Below are positions 44,160 to 52,561 of a DNA stretch of 64,000 nt, piece by piece. The translations under genes and the position numbers were made by a program. The notes under the pieces are model-generated. The model was not told the DNA's origin, did no database searches, and saw only the letters and a list, made by a program, of their open reading frames with translations. How positions within the stretch are numbered: position 1 is the stretch's first letter; each line of letters opens with the position of its first letter. The stretch is taken from positions 434,001-498,000 of the forward strand of contig CAVQIP010000055.1 in the NCBI GenBank assembly GCA_963712565.1, read 5' to 3'. The stretch is from VAZQ01 sp963712565. Its GTDB lineage: Bacteria > Pseudomonadota > Alphaproteobacteria > Rhizobiales > Xanthobacteraceae.

Positions 44160-44249
44160 GGCACGCCATGCCACGGCAGGCAACATTTTTGTCGCGGAAA
44201 CCCCGGATTGACAGGCACTTCCGTGAGTTTTGTTGGCACGCCATGCCAC
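44159..44249. repeat. Two direct copies of TGGCACGCCATGCCAC upstream of the integrase
   Basis: The identical 16-mer is at 44159-44174 and 44234-44249, 75 bases apart start to start. Each copy is itself partly palindromic (TGGCA-CGCCA-TGCCA). Extra 'GGCATG' half-motifs precede the first copy. They lie between the broken lipocalin gene and the integrase start (44332), where tyrosine-recombinase attachment or excisionase sites normally are. Assignment as recombinase arm sites or operator is inference. Confidence 0.55.
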
Positions 44250-44331
44250 AAGGCAAAACATGCATTGACATACCCCGACCGTAGCCCCCATGTAGCCCCG
44301 AAGCGTTTACCTCCTTTTTCGGGGCTCCTCT

Positions 44332-45582
44332 ATGAAGCCAAAGACGACCGCCCGCCGTGCCACCTTCACCGACAGATACCTGCGAGCCCTAAAGCCGGCA
44401 GATCCGGGGAAGCGGGTCACCCATTGGGATGAAGCCAAGCGCTCGTTCGGCGTCCGGGTAACCGACAAGGGCGTGGTCAGCTTCTTCATCATGCGCCGGC
44501 TGCCGGGCAAGCCGCAGCCCGTGCGGGTGGCGCTCGGCCGATATCCCGATATCAGCCTAGCGCGGGCGCGCGTGCTCGCCACCGAGGCGCTCGGCGATCT
44601 CGTCGCCGGCGTGCATCCGAGGGAACGCGAGCGCGAGGAGCGCCTCGCCGATGCGCGGCGGAAGGCGGACACCTTCGCCGGGCTGGCTGAGCGCTACCTA
44701 GGGCACCGGGCGTCGGGACGGCGGACGGCGCACAAGATCGGCAGGATCGTTCGGCGCTACTTGCTAGTGCGATGGGGGTCACGTCCCGTGACCGACATCA
44801 AGCGGACGGATGTTCGCGAGATGGTCGAAGACATCCGCGAGCAATCCGGCCGGCATGCAGCCCGGCAGGCGCTGACTTATGCCAGCGCCATTTTCGGGTA
44901 TGGTGCGGCGCTCGAATATGGCGGGCTCGAACAAAATCCGTGTAGGCTGGTGAAAGCCGGCGATCTGCTCGGCAAGTTCAAGCCGCGCCAGCGCATTCTG
45001 ACCGACAGCGAGCTTGTGCAGGTATGGAAGGCCGCAACGGACTACCCCGCCGGGCCGTTCATCCGCATGTTGATTTTGACCGGTGCGCGCCGCGGCGAAG
45101 TCGCGCGCATGACCTGGAACGAGGTCGATCTCGATACTGGCCTTTGGACCCTCGTGGGCTCGCGTACGAAACCCGAGGAGCCGGACGAGAAACCTTTGGC
45201 GGGGATGGCCGTCGACCTGCTCAAGTCGCTGCCGCGCTTCACGGCAGGGCCTTACGTGTTCACGTCGAGCGCCGGACTCCGGCCGATGCAGGCTTTCAGC
45301 GCATATAAGCGCGAGATCAATGAACGCGTGCCGGGGCTTGGCGATTGGCGATTTCATGATCTGAGGCGCACCATGCGAACCGGTCTGGCAGCCCTGGGCG
45401 TGAACCCGTTTATCGCGGAACTATGCATCGGCCATCGGCAGGAGGGCGTGCATGCGGTGTACGATCTGCATCGTTATCGCGCCCAAAAGGCGGAGGCGAT
45501 GAAGCTTTGGGCCAACAAGGTCCGCGATCTCGTCACGCCTTCGCCCAAGAATGTCGTGGCCCTCAAGGCAGCGAGGGCGTGA
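44332..45582 (+). CDS. Tyrosine recombinase/integrase (DUF4102 type)
   Basis: A 416-residue phage/island integrase. The N-terminal DUF4102-like arm-binding domain is 'TFTDRYLRALKPADPGKRVTHWDEAKRSFGVRVTDKGVVSFFIMRRLPGK..RVALGRYPDISLARARVLATEAL'; the core-binding domain follows (120-220). Catalytic residues: Arg in 'LILTGARRGEVARMTW', Lys region 'RTKPEE', 'HDLRRT' (HxxR), His in 'LCIGHRQEG', and the nucleophile Tyr in 'HAVYDLHRY'. All are present, so it is probably active. It is transcribed away from the broken lipocalin gene. No tRNA gene is seen beside it. Confidence 0.92.
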   Translation: MKPKTTARRATFTDRYLRALKPADPGKRVTHWDEAKRSFGVRVTDKGVVSFFIMRRLPGKPQPVRVALGRYPDISLARARVLATEALGDLVAGVHPREREREERLADARRKADTFAGLAERYLGHRASGRRTAHKIGRIVRRYLLVRWGSRPVTDIKRTDVREMVEDIREQSGRHAARQALTYASAIFGYGAALEYGGLEQNPCRLVKAGDLLGKFKPRQRILTDSELVQVWKAATDYPAGPFIRMLILTGARRGEVARMTWNEVDLDTGLWTLVGSRTKPEEPDEKPLAGMAVDLLKSLPRFTAGPYVFTSSAGLRPMQAFSAYKREINERVPGLGDWRFHDLRRTMRTGLAALGVNPFIAELCIGHRQEGVHAVYDLHRYRAQKAEAMKLWANKVRDLVTPSPKNVVALKAARA

Positions 45583-46043
45583 TGGGCTACTATGCGGACT
45601 TGGAAAAGCTCTGGGAGGTGAACCGGAAGCGGAGGAAGCGGTCGGGTTCAAACCGGCAACCGCAATCGTTGCGTGGGCCCAAATTTGTCGGCGAGCTGCT
45701 TCGCCTTGCAGCGCTGACGCAGGATGCCCGCTTCAAGGATGTTGTTTCAGCTCTCAAGCAACACGGCATCATCGACGAACAGTTTAAATTCAATAGGCAT
45801 TGGGCCCCACTGCGCTTTGCTGAAGCGGAGGATTTGGACCGCTTTTTCAACGTCTGGAAGGTGCTCATACTGCATGAGATGAAAGGTCAGTCGGTGCGCC
45901 GCGCCTGCGCGCAGGTCGCCGCTGAGGGGGGCATCGAGGCGGGGTCGTTCGCAGCCGCGGTCAAACGTCTGCAGATCCAACACGCGAAATTGCCGAGCTG
46001 GTCGGCATGCTCGGGTTCGAACCGGTCGATGCCGGCCCGTTGA
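45582..46043 (+). CDS. Unknown protein coupled to the integrase, 3' end probably chimeric
   Basis: The ATG 45582 overlaps the integrase stop (TGATG), indicating co-expression. The first ~130 residues look like a real helical protein ('GYYADLEKLWEVNRKRRKRSGSN', 'PKFVGELLRLAALTQDARFKDVVSALKQHGIIDEQFKFNRHWAPLRFAEAEDLDRFFNVWKVLILHEMKGQSVRRACAQVAAEGGIEAGSFAAAVKRLQIQ'). The last ~20 residues are read out of frame through a remnant of another gene (45977-46083), so the original C-terminus is lost. I do not recognise the family; a role in the mobile element is plausible. Confidence 0.55.
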   Translation: MGYYADLEKLWEVNRKRRKRSGSNRQPQSLRGPKFVGELLRLAALTQDARFKDVVSALKQHGIIDEQFKFNRHWAPLRFAEAEDLDRFFNVWKVLILHEMKGQSVRRACAQVAAEGGIEAGSFAAAVKRLQIQHAKLPSWSACSGSNRSMPAR

Positions 46044-46083
46044 AGAACGCGCGGCTCCTGGAGCCCTTCGCCATGGTCTGGAT
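45977..46083 (+). pseudogene. Fragment of an F420/NADP reductase-like (NAD(P)-binding) gene
   Basis: In the frame of the first receptor gene, codons before its body read 'TREIAELVGMLGFEPVDAGPLKNARLLEPFAMVWI'. This matches the C-terminal pattern 'GFxPVDAGPLxNARxLEPxAMxWI' of NADPH-dependent F420 reductase-like oxidoreductases. No other part of such a gene is nearby. It is joined upstream to the integrase-coupled gene and downstream, in frame, to the ABC_sub_bind receptor, so it is bounded by two recombination junctions. Family recognition is from memory of the motif. Confidence 0.55.
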
Positions 46084-46996
46084 CGATGGCGTGCGCCGCA
46101 TCGGCGTGCTCATGAACCTCGCCGCAGACGATGCGGAAGGACAGGCACGTCTTGCGGCATTCCTGCAGGGGCCGCAGGAAGCGGGCTGGGCGGTTGGCCG
46201 CAACGTGCGCATCGACCTCCGCTGGGGAGCGGGCGATGCCGACCGCTTTCGCAAACAAGCGGTGGAAATGGTCGCGCTCGCACCGGACGTGGTCCTGGCC
46301 AGTAGTCTTCCGGTCGTGGGGCCATTGCTGCAGGCGACCCGCACCGTGCCGATAGTGTTCGTGCAGGTCGTCGACCCGGTTGGCGCCGGCTTGGTCGCGA
46401 GCCTAGCGCAGCCCGGCGGCAACGCCACCGGTTTCACGATCTTCGAATTCGGCATGGCCGGGAAATGGGTGGAACTACTCAAAGAGATCGCGCCTGGCGT
46501 GACGCGGCTAGCGGTGCTTCGGGATGCTGCCAGTAGCTCAGGGATCGGCCAGTTGGGCGCGATCCAGTCGGTGGCTCCGTCGTTCGGGATGGAGTTGACC
46601 CCGGTCGGGGTGAGCGACGCTGGCGAGATCGAGCGCGCCGTCACCGCATTCGCGCGCGCCTCGAATGGCGGCCTGATTGTGACGCCGGTGACGTTGGCTA
46701 TCGTTCATCGCGATCTGATCATCACGCTGGCGGCTCGGCACCGACTGCCGGCGGTCTACGGTTTGCGGCCCTCCGTCACCAGCGGCGGCCTGATCTCCTA
46801 TGCCCCTGATACGATCAACCCGTACCGGCGCGCGGCCGGCTACGTCGATCGCATCCTCAAGGGCGAGAAGCCAGCCGACCTGCCGGTGCAGGCGCCGACC
46901 AAGTACGAAACGGTGATCAACCTCAAAACCGCCAAGGCGCTCGGCCTCGAAATTCCGACGTCCGTGCTCGCGCGCGCTGACGAGGTGATCGAATAA
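46007..46996 (+). CDS. ABC_sub_bind receptor, copy 1 (subtype A), no signal peptide
   Basis: The receptor body starts at 'RRIGVLMNLAADDAEGQARLAAFLQGPQEAGWAVGRNVRIDLRWGAGDADRFRKQ' and ends 'LARADEVIE', full length for the family (about 300 mature residues). The usual N-terminal export signal (RREFITLLGG...) is absent: the frame runs instead from the oxidoreductase fragment (starting at ATG 46007). The product, if made, should stay in the cytoplasm and would not serve a transporter. It is closest in style to copies 5 and 8. A small gene starts 27 bases downstream. Confidence 0.85.
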   Translation: MLGFEPVDAGPLKNARLLEPFAMVWIDGVRRIGVLMNLAADDAEGQARLAAFLQGPQEAGWAVGRNVRIDLRWGAGDADRFRKQAVEMVALAPDVVLASSLPVVGPLLQATRTVPIVFVQVVDPVGAGLVASLAQPGGNATGFTIFEFGMAGKWVELLKEIAPGVTRLAVLRDAASSSGIGQLGAIQSVAPSFGMELTPVGVSDAGEIERAVTAFARASNGGLIVTPVTLAIVHRDLIITLAARHRLPAVYGLRPSVTSGGLISYAPDTINPYRRAAGYVDRILKGEKPADLPVQAPTKYETVINLKTAKALGLEIPTSVLARADEVIE

Positions 46997-47023
46997 TACC
47001 GCCCGTGCGGGATTAGGCCGAAC

Positions 47024-47317
47024 ATGATCGCGCTTGAGGATTGCATCGGGCTCTGCGGCTTGACCGAAGAGGAGGTGCTCGCCATCGCCGAGCACGAGCA
47101 CCTGCCCGAAATCGCTGCAACAGCACTCGCTCAATACCTTTTATCCCACGAGCACGGCAGCGAAAAAATCCGGGACATGATTGTCGATGATTTTCGGCAA
47201 GCCCAGCTCAGCGGCGACAAAGAGCATGTGTTGACCCTGCTGCATGTCCTGCACCATTTCCTAAAAACGCATCCTGAAGCAAGGCCATCTGACCATCCTT
47301 GGAGTGCGCGGTTGTGA
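47024..47317 (+). CDS. Small helical protein, intact copy of a flanking pair
   Basis: A 97-residue acidic, His-rich helical protein: 'EDCIGLCGLTEEEVLAIAEHEHLPEIAATALAQYLLSHEHGSEKIRDMIVDDFRQAQLSGDKEHVLTLLHVLHHFLKTHPEARP'. It follows receptor copy 1 by 27 bases. A clearly related but frameshifted copy lies at 55405-55701, beyond the last receptor. I know of similar small proteins in Bradyrhizobium but no function. His/Glu/Cys residues spaced along helices could bind a metal. Confidence 0.75.
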   Translation: MIALEDCIGLCGLTEEEVLAIAEHEHLPEIAATALAQYLLSHEHGSEKIRDMIVDDFRQAQLSGDKEHVLTLLHVLHHFLKTHPEARPSDHPWSARL

Positions 47318-47654
47318 CTCGAGTGCCCAAGGGCGCCGGCGCCCCATTGACCTCGTTCATCGGCTCGAAGCAACGCTACGGTTCTCATCGGGGGACCCAA
47401 TTTGCATTGAAGCTTCGCACCTTTGATGTTGCAGTGCATGAGTCCGGAAGTGGCACCATTCTGCCGTTCGCCGCACTGCATCATCACGGCAGTTGTTGGA
47501 GGTAGAGCGGACATGTCGTGGACATCGCGGAACCGACGCGATTGACCCTGAGCCGCCAATCGGCTGTCAATTTTGCTGTGATGCACAACAGACGTCGTCC
47601 CCAAATGTGATAGCCTTCAGCTCGCCCGGAAGTCTCGGCAGGATGGGAAGCTCC
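47318..47654. other. Intergenic stretch with a dispersed 'MSALPP'-type repeat
   Basis: Read on the minus strand, about 47430-47530 gives 'DMSALPPTTAVMM', the false-ORF signature of a dispersed Bradyrhizobium-type sequence (ATGTCCGCTCTACC...). No credible gene. The last ~15 bases hold the weak ribosome site (GGATGGGAAG) of the next receptor gene. Confidence 0.5.
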
Positions 47655-48635
47655 ATGAGGCGGCGGGAATTTGTCACGCTCCTCGGCGGCGCGGCAGCCG
47701 CTTGGCCGCTTGGGGCACGCGCGCAACAGCCGGGGAAACTGCCGACCATCGGGTTCCTGGGAGCAAACACGGCCTCTTCCCAGAGGACGTCGACCGACGC
47801 CTTTGTGCAGCGGCTGCACGAACTCGGCTGGATCGAGAATCGAACCGTGGCCATCGAGTATCGCTGGGCAGAGGGACGCGAGGAGCGTTTCGCCGAGATC
47901 GCGGCCGAGTTCATCCGGCTCAAGGTCGATGTCATTCTCACTTATGGAACCCTGTCATCCTTAGCAGTAAAGAAGGCTACGGCGGTCATCCCAATCGTAT
48001 TCGCCGCCGCTGGCGACCCGGTCGGCACAGGCCTCGTCGCTTCATTAGCGCGACCAGGCGGTAACATCACCGGCTTGTCGATCCAGCAAACCGATCTTGC
48101 CAGCAAGCGACTCGAAATGTTGCGCGAGGTTCTCCCCGGTCTCCGCACGGTGGCGATCTTAGTCCACATCGGCAGCCCAAACTCCGTGCTGGAAATGGGC
48201 GAGGCCCAGGCGGCGGCCCGCGCGGTCGGCCTCGCTGTGGTCGCATCGGAGGTCGGGAGAGCCGAGGATATCGCGCCCGCGTTCGACGCGCTCAAGGGCC
48301 GTGCGGATGCACTTTATGTCTCCCCCTCGCCACTTCTGACGACCAATCGGGTTCGAATCAACACCTTGGCGCTGGGCTTGCGACTGCCGAGCATGCACGG
48401 CTTTCGGGAATACACCGAAGCGGGAGGGCTGATGTCTTATGGACCAAACTTCCCGAGCCTGTTTCGCCGCGCCGCCGAGTATGTCGACAAGATTCTGCGC
48501 GGGGCAAAGCCTAGCGACCTGCCGGTCGAGCAGCCGACCAAGTTTGACCTCGTCATCAACCTGATAACTAGTAAGGCCCTCGGCATCACCGTGCCGCCGA
48601 CGCTGCTCGCTCGTGCCGACGAGGTGATCGAGTGA
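47655..48635 (+). CDS. ABC_sub_bind receptor, copy 2 (subtype B)
   Basis: A 326-residue exported protein with a Tat-style signal 'MRRREFVTLLGGAAAAWPLG' cut after 'ARAQQ'. The type-1 binding-protein fold of PF04392 is shown by 'PTIGFLGANTASS', 'LHELGWIENRTVAIEYRWAEGREERFAEIAAEFIRLKVDVILTYGTLSSLAVKKAT', 'PIVFAAAGDPVGTGLVASLARPGGNITGLS' and 'GFREYTEAGGLMSYGPNFPSLFRRAAEYVDKILRGAKPSDLPVEQPTKFDLVINL'. It opens a run of six genes with 4-base overlaps. Related by style to copy 6. ATG 47643 is an alternative start. Confidence 0.9.
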   Translation: MRRREFVTLLGGAAAAWPLGARAQQPGKLPTIGFLGANTASSQRTSTDAFVQRLHELGWIENRTVAIEYRWAEGREERFAEIAAEFIRLKVDVILTYGTLSSLAVKKATAVIPIVFAAAGDPVGTGLVASLARPGGNITGLSIQQTDLASKRLEMLREVLPGLRTVAILVHIGSPNSVLEMGEAQAAARAVGLAVVASEVGRAEDIAPAFDALKGRADALYVSPSPLLTTNRVRINTLALGLRLPSMHGFREYTEAGGLMSYGPNFPSLFRRAAEYVDKILRGAKPSDLPVEQPTKFDLVINLITSKALGITVPPTLLARADEVIE

Positions 48636-49630
48636 GGCGGCGCCAGTTCATCACGCTGCTCGGCGGCGCGGCAGCGGCGTGGCCGCTCGCCGCCCGCGCG
48701 CAGCCGGACGACCGCGTGCGGCGGCTTGCCGCCATGATGGGCGGGCGCAATGCCGACACCGATCCGGAGGGACGCGCTTGGTTTGCCGTCTTTCGGCAAA
48801 GCCTGCAGGAATTGGGATGGGTGGAAGGCCGCAATTTTCGCGCCGACTATCGCTGGCCCGCCGGCGAGCCTGATCGAATGCGCGTTATCGCCAAGGAATT
48901 CGTCGATCTGCAGCCCGACGTGCTGTTTGCCGGCAGCACGCCGGCGGTCCTCGCCCTGCTGCGGGAAACCCGCACGATACCGATCGTGTTCACAAATCTT
49001 TCCGATCCGGTCGGGACCGGCGTGGTCGCGACCTTCGCGCGCCCGGGCGGCAACGCCACCGGGTTCTCCGCCTATGAATATTCCCTCGCCGGCAAGTGGC
49101 TGGAAATGCTCAAGGAGGTTGCTCCCGCCGCGCGGCGGGTGGCGCTTGTTTTCAATCCTGAGACCGCCCCATACGCTCATCACTATCTGAGCTTCATGGA
49201 GACCGCTGCACCCGCGTTCGGCGTGACGGCAAGAGCCGTTCCGGTTCGCACCGTCGGCGAGATGGAAGCCGAGGTCGAAGCGCACGCGCGCGAGGCCGAC
49301 GGCGCACTCATAGCTTTGCCGGACGGCTTCACCTTGAACAATCGCGCTCCGCTGATCGCACTCGCGGCCCGCTACCGCCTGCCGGTCATTTATTCCTTTC
49401 GCATCCAGGTCCTCGACGGTGGCCTCTTGTCCTATGGACCGGTCACGGTCGATCTCTATCGGCGCGCTGCAAGCTATGTCGACCGCATCCTCAAGGGCGA
49501 GAAGCCGGGCGAGCTCCCCGTGCAGGCGCCGACCAAGTACGAGTTGGTGATCAATCTCAAGACCGCCAAGGCGCTCGGCCTCGACGTGCCACCGACGCTG
49601 CTCGCCCGCGCCGACGAGGTGATCGAATGA
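48632..49630 (+). CDS. ABC_sub_bind receptor, copy 3 (subtype C)
   Basis: A 332-residue exported receptor starting at GTG 48632, which overlaps the stop of copy 2 (GTGA). Signal 'RRRQFITLLGGAAAAWPLAARAQ'. Body: 'VRRLAAMMGGRNADTDPEGRAWFAVFRQSLQELGWVEGRNFRADYRW', 'PIVFTNLSDPVGTGVVATFARPGGNATGFSAYEYSLAGKWLEMLKEVAPAARRVALVFNPETAPYAHHYLSFMETAAP'. It ends 'LLARADEVIE'. The 'NPETAPY..HYL' segment is shared with copy 7 and marks subtype C. The start choice is fixed by the conserved overlap seen at all junctions of the array. Confidence 0.9.
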   Translation: MRRRQFITLLGGAAAAWPLAARAQPDDRVRRLAAMMGGRNADTDPEGRAWFAVFRQSLQELGWVEGRNFRADYRWPAGEPDRMRVIAKEFVDLQPDVLFAGSTPAVLALLRETRTIPIVFTNLSDPVGTGVVATFARPGGNATGFSAYEYSLAGKWLEMLKEVAPAARRVALVFNPETAPYAHHYLSFMETAAPAFGVTARAVPVRTVGEMEAEVEAHAREADGALIALPDGFTLNNRAPLIALAARYRLPVIYSFRIQVLDGGLLSYGPVTVDLYRRAASYVDRILKGEKPGELPVQAPTKYELVINLKTAKALGLDVPPTLLARADEVIE

Positions 49631-50604
49631 AGCGGCGCGAGTTCATCACGTTGCTCGGCGGCGCGGCGGCGGCGTGGCCGCTCGCCGTGCGCGCCCAGCA
49701 GCCGGCGATGCCGGTGATCGGGCTCCTCAGGAGCGGGCTGGCGGCCGGCACGGGGCATCTTACCAGTGCGTTTCGGGAGGGCTTGAACGACGTCGGATTC
49801 GTCGAGGGACGGAACGTCGCCATCGATTATCGCTTCGCGGACGACCAGCTCGATCGGCTGCCTGCTTTGGTCGCCGATCTTGTCCGCCGCCAGGTAGATG
49901 TGATTGTCGGAAATGGCCCTTCCGCGATCGCGGCCAAGGCCGCCACCACGACGACGCCGATCGTCTTTGTCTTGGGCTCAGATCCGGTAAGGACCGGCCT
50001 CGTCGGCAACCTGAACCGGCCCGGCGAGAACGTCACCGGCGTAGTCTTCACCTCGGTTGATCTCGTGGCGAAGCAGGTTGGGCTCGTGCATGAGCTGGTT
50101 CCCACGGCCGCTGCCTTCTGCGTGCTACTCAACCCCAACATGCTCGAGGCGGAACTCGAGGTGCGCGAGGTGGAAGAGGCTGGCCGCGCCATCGGGCGGC
50201 AAGTTCTGATCGTTAAAGCCGCGAGCGAACACGATTTCAATGCCGCCTTCGCAACCATCGTCCAAGCACGCGCTGGCGCGCTCCTCGTTGGCCGTGGTCC
50301 GTTGTTCCTCGCCCACCGCCGGCAACTCGTGACGCTGGCGGTCCGCCACGCGCTGCCCGCGAGCTACGTCTTGCGCGAGTTCGTCGAGGCCGGCGGTCTC
50401 ATGAGCTACGGGCCCAGCCAGATCGGTGCCTATCGCCGTGCTGGCATTTACGCCGGCCGCATTCTCAAGGGCGAAAAGCCGGGCGACCTGCCGGTGGAGC
50501 TCGCGGCCAAGTTCGATCTGGTCATCAACTTGGCGACCGCCAAGGGAATGGGTCTCGTCATTCCACCGATGCTGCTCGCTCGCGCCGACGAGGTGATCGA
50601 ATGA
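49627..50604 (+). CDS. ABC_sub_bind receptor, copy 4 (subtype D)
   Basis: A 325-residue exported receptor; ATG 49627 overlaps the stop of copy 3 (ATGA). Signal 'MKRREFITLLGGAAAAWPLA'. The mature part differs from the other copies: 'PVIGLLRSGLAAGTGHLTSAFREGLNDVGFVEGRNVAIDYRFADDQLDRLPALVADLVRRQVDVIVGNGPSAIAAKAATTTTPIVFVLGSDPVRTGLVGNLNRPGENVTGVVF'. No second copy of this subtype is in the window. The C-terminal 'AGRILKGEKPGDLPVELAAKFDLVINLATAKGMG' is family-typical. Confidence 0.9.
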   Translation: MKRREFITLLGGAAAAWPLAVRAQQPAMPVIGLLRSGLAAGTGHLTSAFREGLNDVGFVEGRNVAIDYRFADDQLDRLPALVADLVRRQVDVIVGNGPSAIAAKAATTTTPIVFVLGSDPVRTGLVGNLNRPGENVTGVVFTSVDLVAKQVGLVHELVPTAAAFCVLLNPNMLEAELEVREVEEAGRAIGRQVLIVKAASEHDFNAAFATIVQARAGALLVGRGPLFLAHRRQLVTLAVRHALPASYVLREFVEAGGLMSYGPSQIGAYRRAGIYAGRILKGEKPGDLPVELAAKFDLVINLATAKGMGLVIPPMLLARADEVIE

Positions 50605-51590
50605 AACGGCGCGAGTTCATCACGCTGCTCGGTGGCGCGGCCGCGTGGCCGCTTGCGGCACACGCGCAGCAGCCTGACCGTATGCGGCGCATTGGTGTGC
50701 TCACGGCCGCCACCCCCGCGGACGATCCGGACGGCCAGGCGCGCCGCGCGGCGTTCCTGCAAGTGCTGCAGCAATTGGGCTGGACCGATGGCCACAATGT
50801 GCGGATCGATTATCGCTGGGGCTTGGGCGATGCCAACAGCATTCGCAGACATGCGGCGGAATTGGCCGCACTCGCGCCGGACGTCATTCTGAGCGTTGGC
50901 ACCGCTAGCATGGGGCCGTTGTTGCAGGCGACGCGCACGGTGCCGATCGTGTTCGTGAGTGTTGCCGACCCGGTCGGCGCCGGCTTCGTCGATAGCCTGG
51001 CGCGGCCAGGCGGCAACGCTACTGGCTTTATCCAGTACGAGTACAGCTTGAGCGGGAAATGGCTGGAGCTGCTCAAGCAGATCGCGCCGGGTGTGACGCG
51101 AGCGGCAGTCCTTCGGGATCCCACCCTAACCTCCGGGATCGGCCAATTCGCCGTAATCCAGTCCGTGGCGCCGTCGGTCGGAGTGGAGGTGAGCCCGATC
51201 AACCTGCGCGACGCCGGCGAGATCGAGCGCGCCGTCACAGCGTTCGCTCGCTCCTCGAATGTCGGCCTGATCGTGACGTCGGGCGCGGGGGCGGTACTCC
51301 ATCGCGAGCTGATCATCGCGCTTGCGGCCCGGTACAAACTGCCCGCGGTCTACTACCGACGCTACTTTGTCACGAGCGGCGGCTTGATCTCCTATGGGTT
51401 TGACCTTGTCGATCAGTACCGCCGCGCGGCCGGCTACGTCGATCGCATCCTTAAGGGTGCGACGCCGGCCGACCTGCCGGTGCAGGCGCCGACCAGGTAT
51501 GAACTAGCGGTCAATCTCAAGACCGCGAAAGCGCTCGGCCTCACCGTGCCGCCGTCGCTGCTCTCGACTGCCGACGAGGTCATCGAATGA
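50601..51590 (+). CDS. ABC_sub_bind receptor, copy 5 (subtype A)
   Basis: A 329-residue exported receptor; ATG 50601 overlaps copy 4 by ATGA. Signal 'MKRREFITLLGGAAAWPLAA'. 'DRMRRIGVLTAATPADDPDGQARRAAFLQVLQQLGWTDGHNVRIDYRWGLGDANSIRRHAAELAALAPDVI', 'PIVFVSVADPVGAGFVDSLARPGGNATGFIQYEYSLSGKWLELLKQIAPGVTRAAVLRDPTLTSGIGQFAVIQSVAPS'. The 'SGIGQ..AIQSVAPS' block is shared almost word for word with copies 1 and 8 (subtype A). The last residues are 'LLSTADEVIE'. Confidence 0.9.
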   Translation: MKRREFITLLGGAAAWPLAAHAQQPDRMRRIGVLTAATPADDPDGQARRAAFLQVLQQLGWTDGHNVRIDYRWGLGDANSIRRHAAELAALAPDVILSVGTASMGPLLQATRTVPIVFVSVADPVGAGFVDSLARPGGNATGFIQYEYSLSGKWLELLKQIAPGVTRAAVLRDPTLTSGIGQFAVIQSVAPSVGVEVSPINLRDAGEIERAVTAFARSSNVGLIVTSGAGAVLHRELIIALAARYKLPAVYYRRYFVTSGGLISYGFDLVDQYRRAAGYVDRILKGATPADLPVQAPTRYELAVNLKTAKALGLTVPPSLLSTADEVIE

Positions 51591-52561
51591 AACGCCGCGA
51601 GTTCATCACGCTGCTCGGTGGCGCGGCTGCGTGGCCGCTCGCGGCGCGGGCGCAGCAGCCGGGGAGGACCTATCGGGTCGCGTTCCTCGGCGGCGCTGAC
51701 CCCGTAGGGTATGCTGCTCTATTACAAGCGTTACGCCTCGGGTTGCGAGACCACGGGTACGTCGAAGGGAGGAACATCGCAATCGAGTATCGGTGGGCCG
51801 AAGGGAAATACGACCGCCTTCCCGCACTCGTCACCGAGCTGGTCGGTCTCAAGGTAGATGCCATCATCACCCAGGGGACCCCTGCAGCCCTTGCAGCTAA
51901 AAAGGCGACAACGACGATTCCCATCGTCATGGCCATCGTCGGTAATCCGGTTGAGACCGGAATCGTGGCGAGCCTCGCACGCCCGGGAGGAAACATAACG
52001 GGCTCATCGTTCTTCTGGTCCGAGCTCAATGCGAAGCGGCTGGAGCTCATGAAGGACCTCAATCCAAGTCTTGCTCGAGCGGGCGTCCTCATGAATCCCG
52101 ACAATCCCGCGATGGCACCTATTTTGCGCGTCATGGAGGAGACGGCACGAGCATCGAATGTGAAGCTGCACGCGGTGAACGTGCGGCGGATCGACGAGTT
52201 GGAGGCTGCAATCGAGCTCGCCAAAGCGCACATCGAAGCACTGACGATCGTCGATGACGGGCTGTTCATTGCCAACGCCCAACGCATCGCCGAGCTCGCG
52301 GCGAGAAGTCGACTGCCGAGCATCGGCTTCCGGGAATATTGCGAAGCTGGCGGCATGGTCGCATACGGAGTGGATTTTCCGCACATCTGGCGTCGGGCGG
52401 CGGCCTTCGTAGACAAAATCCTCAAAGGCACGAAGCCGGCGGACCTTCCCATCGAGCAAGCCACGAGGTTCGAATTCATCATTAACCTGAAGACCGCAAA
52501 GGCACTCGGCTTTGAAGTGCCGCCCGCGCTGTCGGCCCGCGCCGACGAGGTGATCGAGTGA
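51587..52561 (+). CDS. ABC_sub_bind receptor, copy 6 (subtype B)
   Basis: A 324-residue exported receptor; ATG 51587 overlaps copy 5 by ATGA. Signal as in the others. 'YRVAFLGGADPVGYAALLQALRLGLRDHGYVEGRNIAIEYRWAEGKYDRLPALVTELVGLKVDAIITQGTPAALAAKKATTTIPIVMAIVGNPVETGIVASLARPGGNITGSSFFWSELNAKRLELMKDL', 'SIGFREYCEAGGMVAYGVDFPHIWRRAAAFVDKILKGTKPADLPIEQATRFEFIINL'. It shares the 'AIEYRWAEG', 'GFREY', 'VDKIL' and 'EQ.T.F' traits with copy 2. Confidence 0.9.
   Translation: MKRREFITLLGGAAAWPLAARAQQPGRTYRVAFLGGADPVGYAALLQALRLGLRDHGYVEGRNIAIEYRWAEGKYDRLPALVTELVGLKVDAIITQGTPAALAAKKATTTIPIVMAIVGNPVETGIVASLARPGGNITGSSFFWSELNAKRLELMKDLNPSLARAGVLMNPDNPAMAPILRVMEETARASNVKLHAVNVRRIDELEAAIELAKAHIEALTIVDDGLFIANAQRIAELAARSRLPSIGFREYCEAGGMVAYGVDFPHIWRRAAAFVDKILKGTKPADLPIEQATRFEFIINLKTAKALGFEVPPALSARADEVIE

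Noticed and set aside
46012..46026. GGGTTCGAACC resembling a tRNA T-loop near the integrase
   Set aside because: It is part of the coding 'LGFEPVD' and no acceptor or anticodon stems can be drawn around it.
48345..48360. GTTCGAATC, another tRNA-like T-loop
   Set aside because: Lies inside a receptor gene; no cloverleaf fits.
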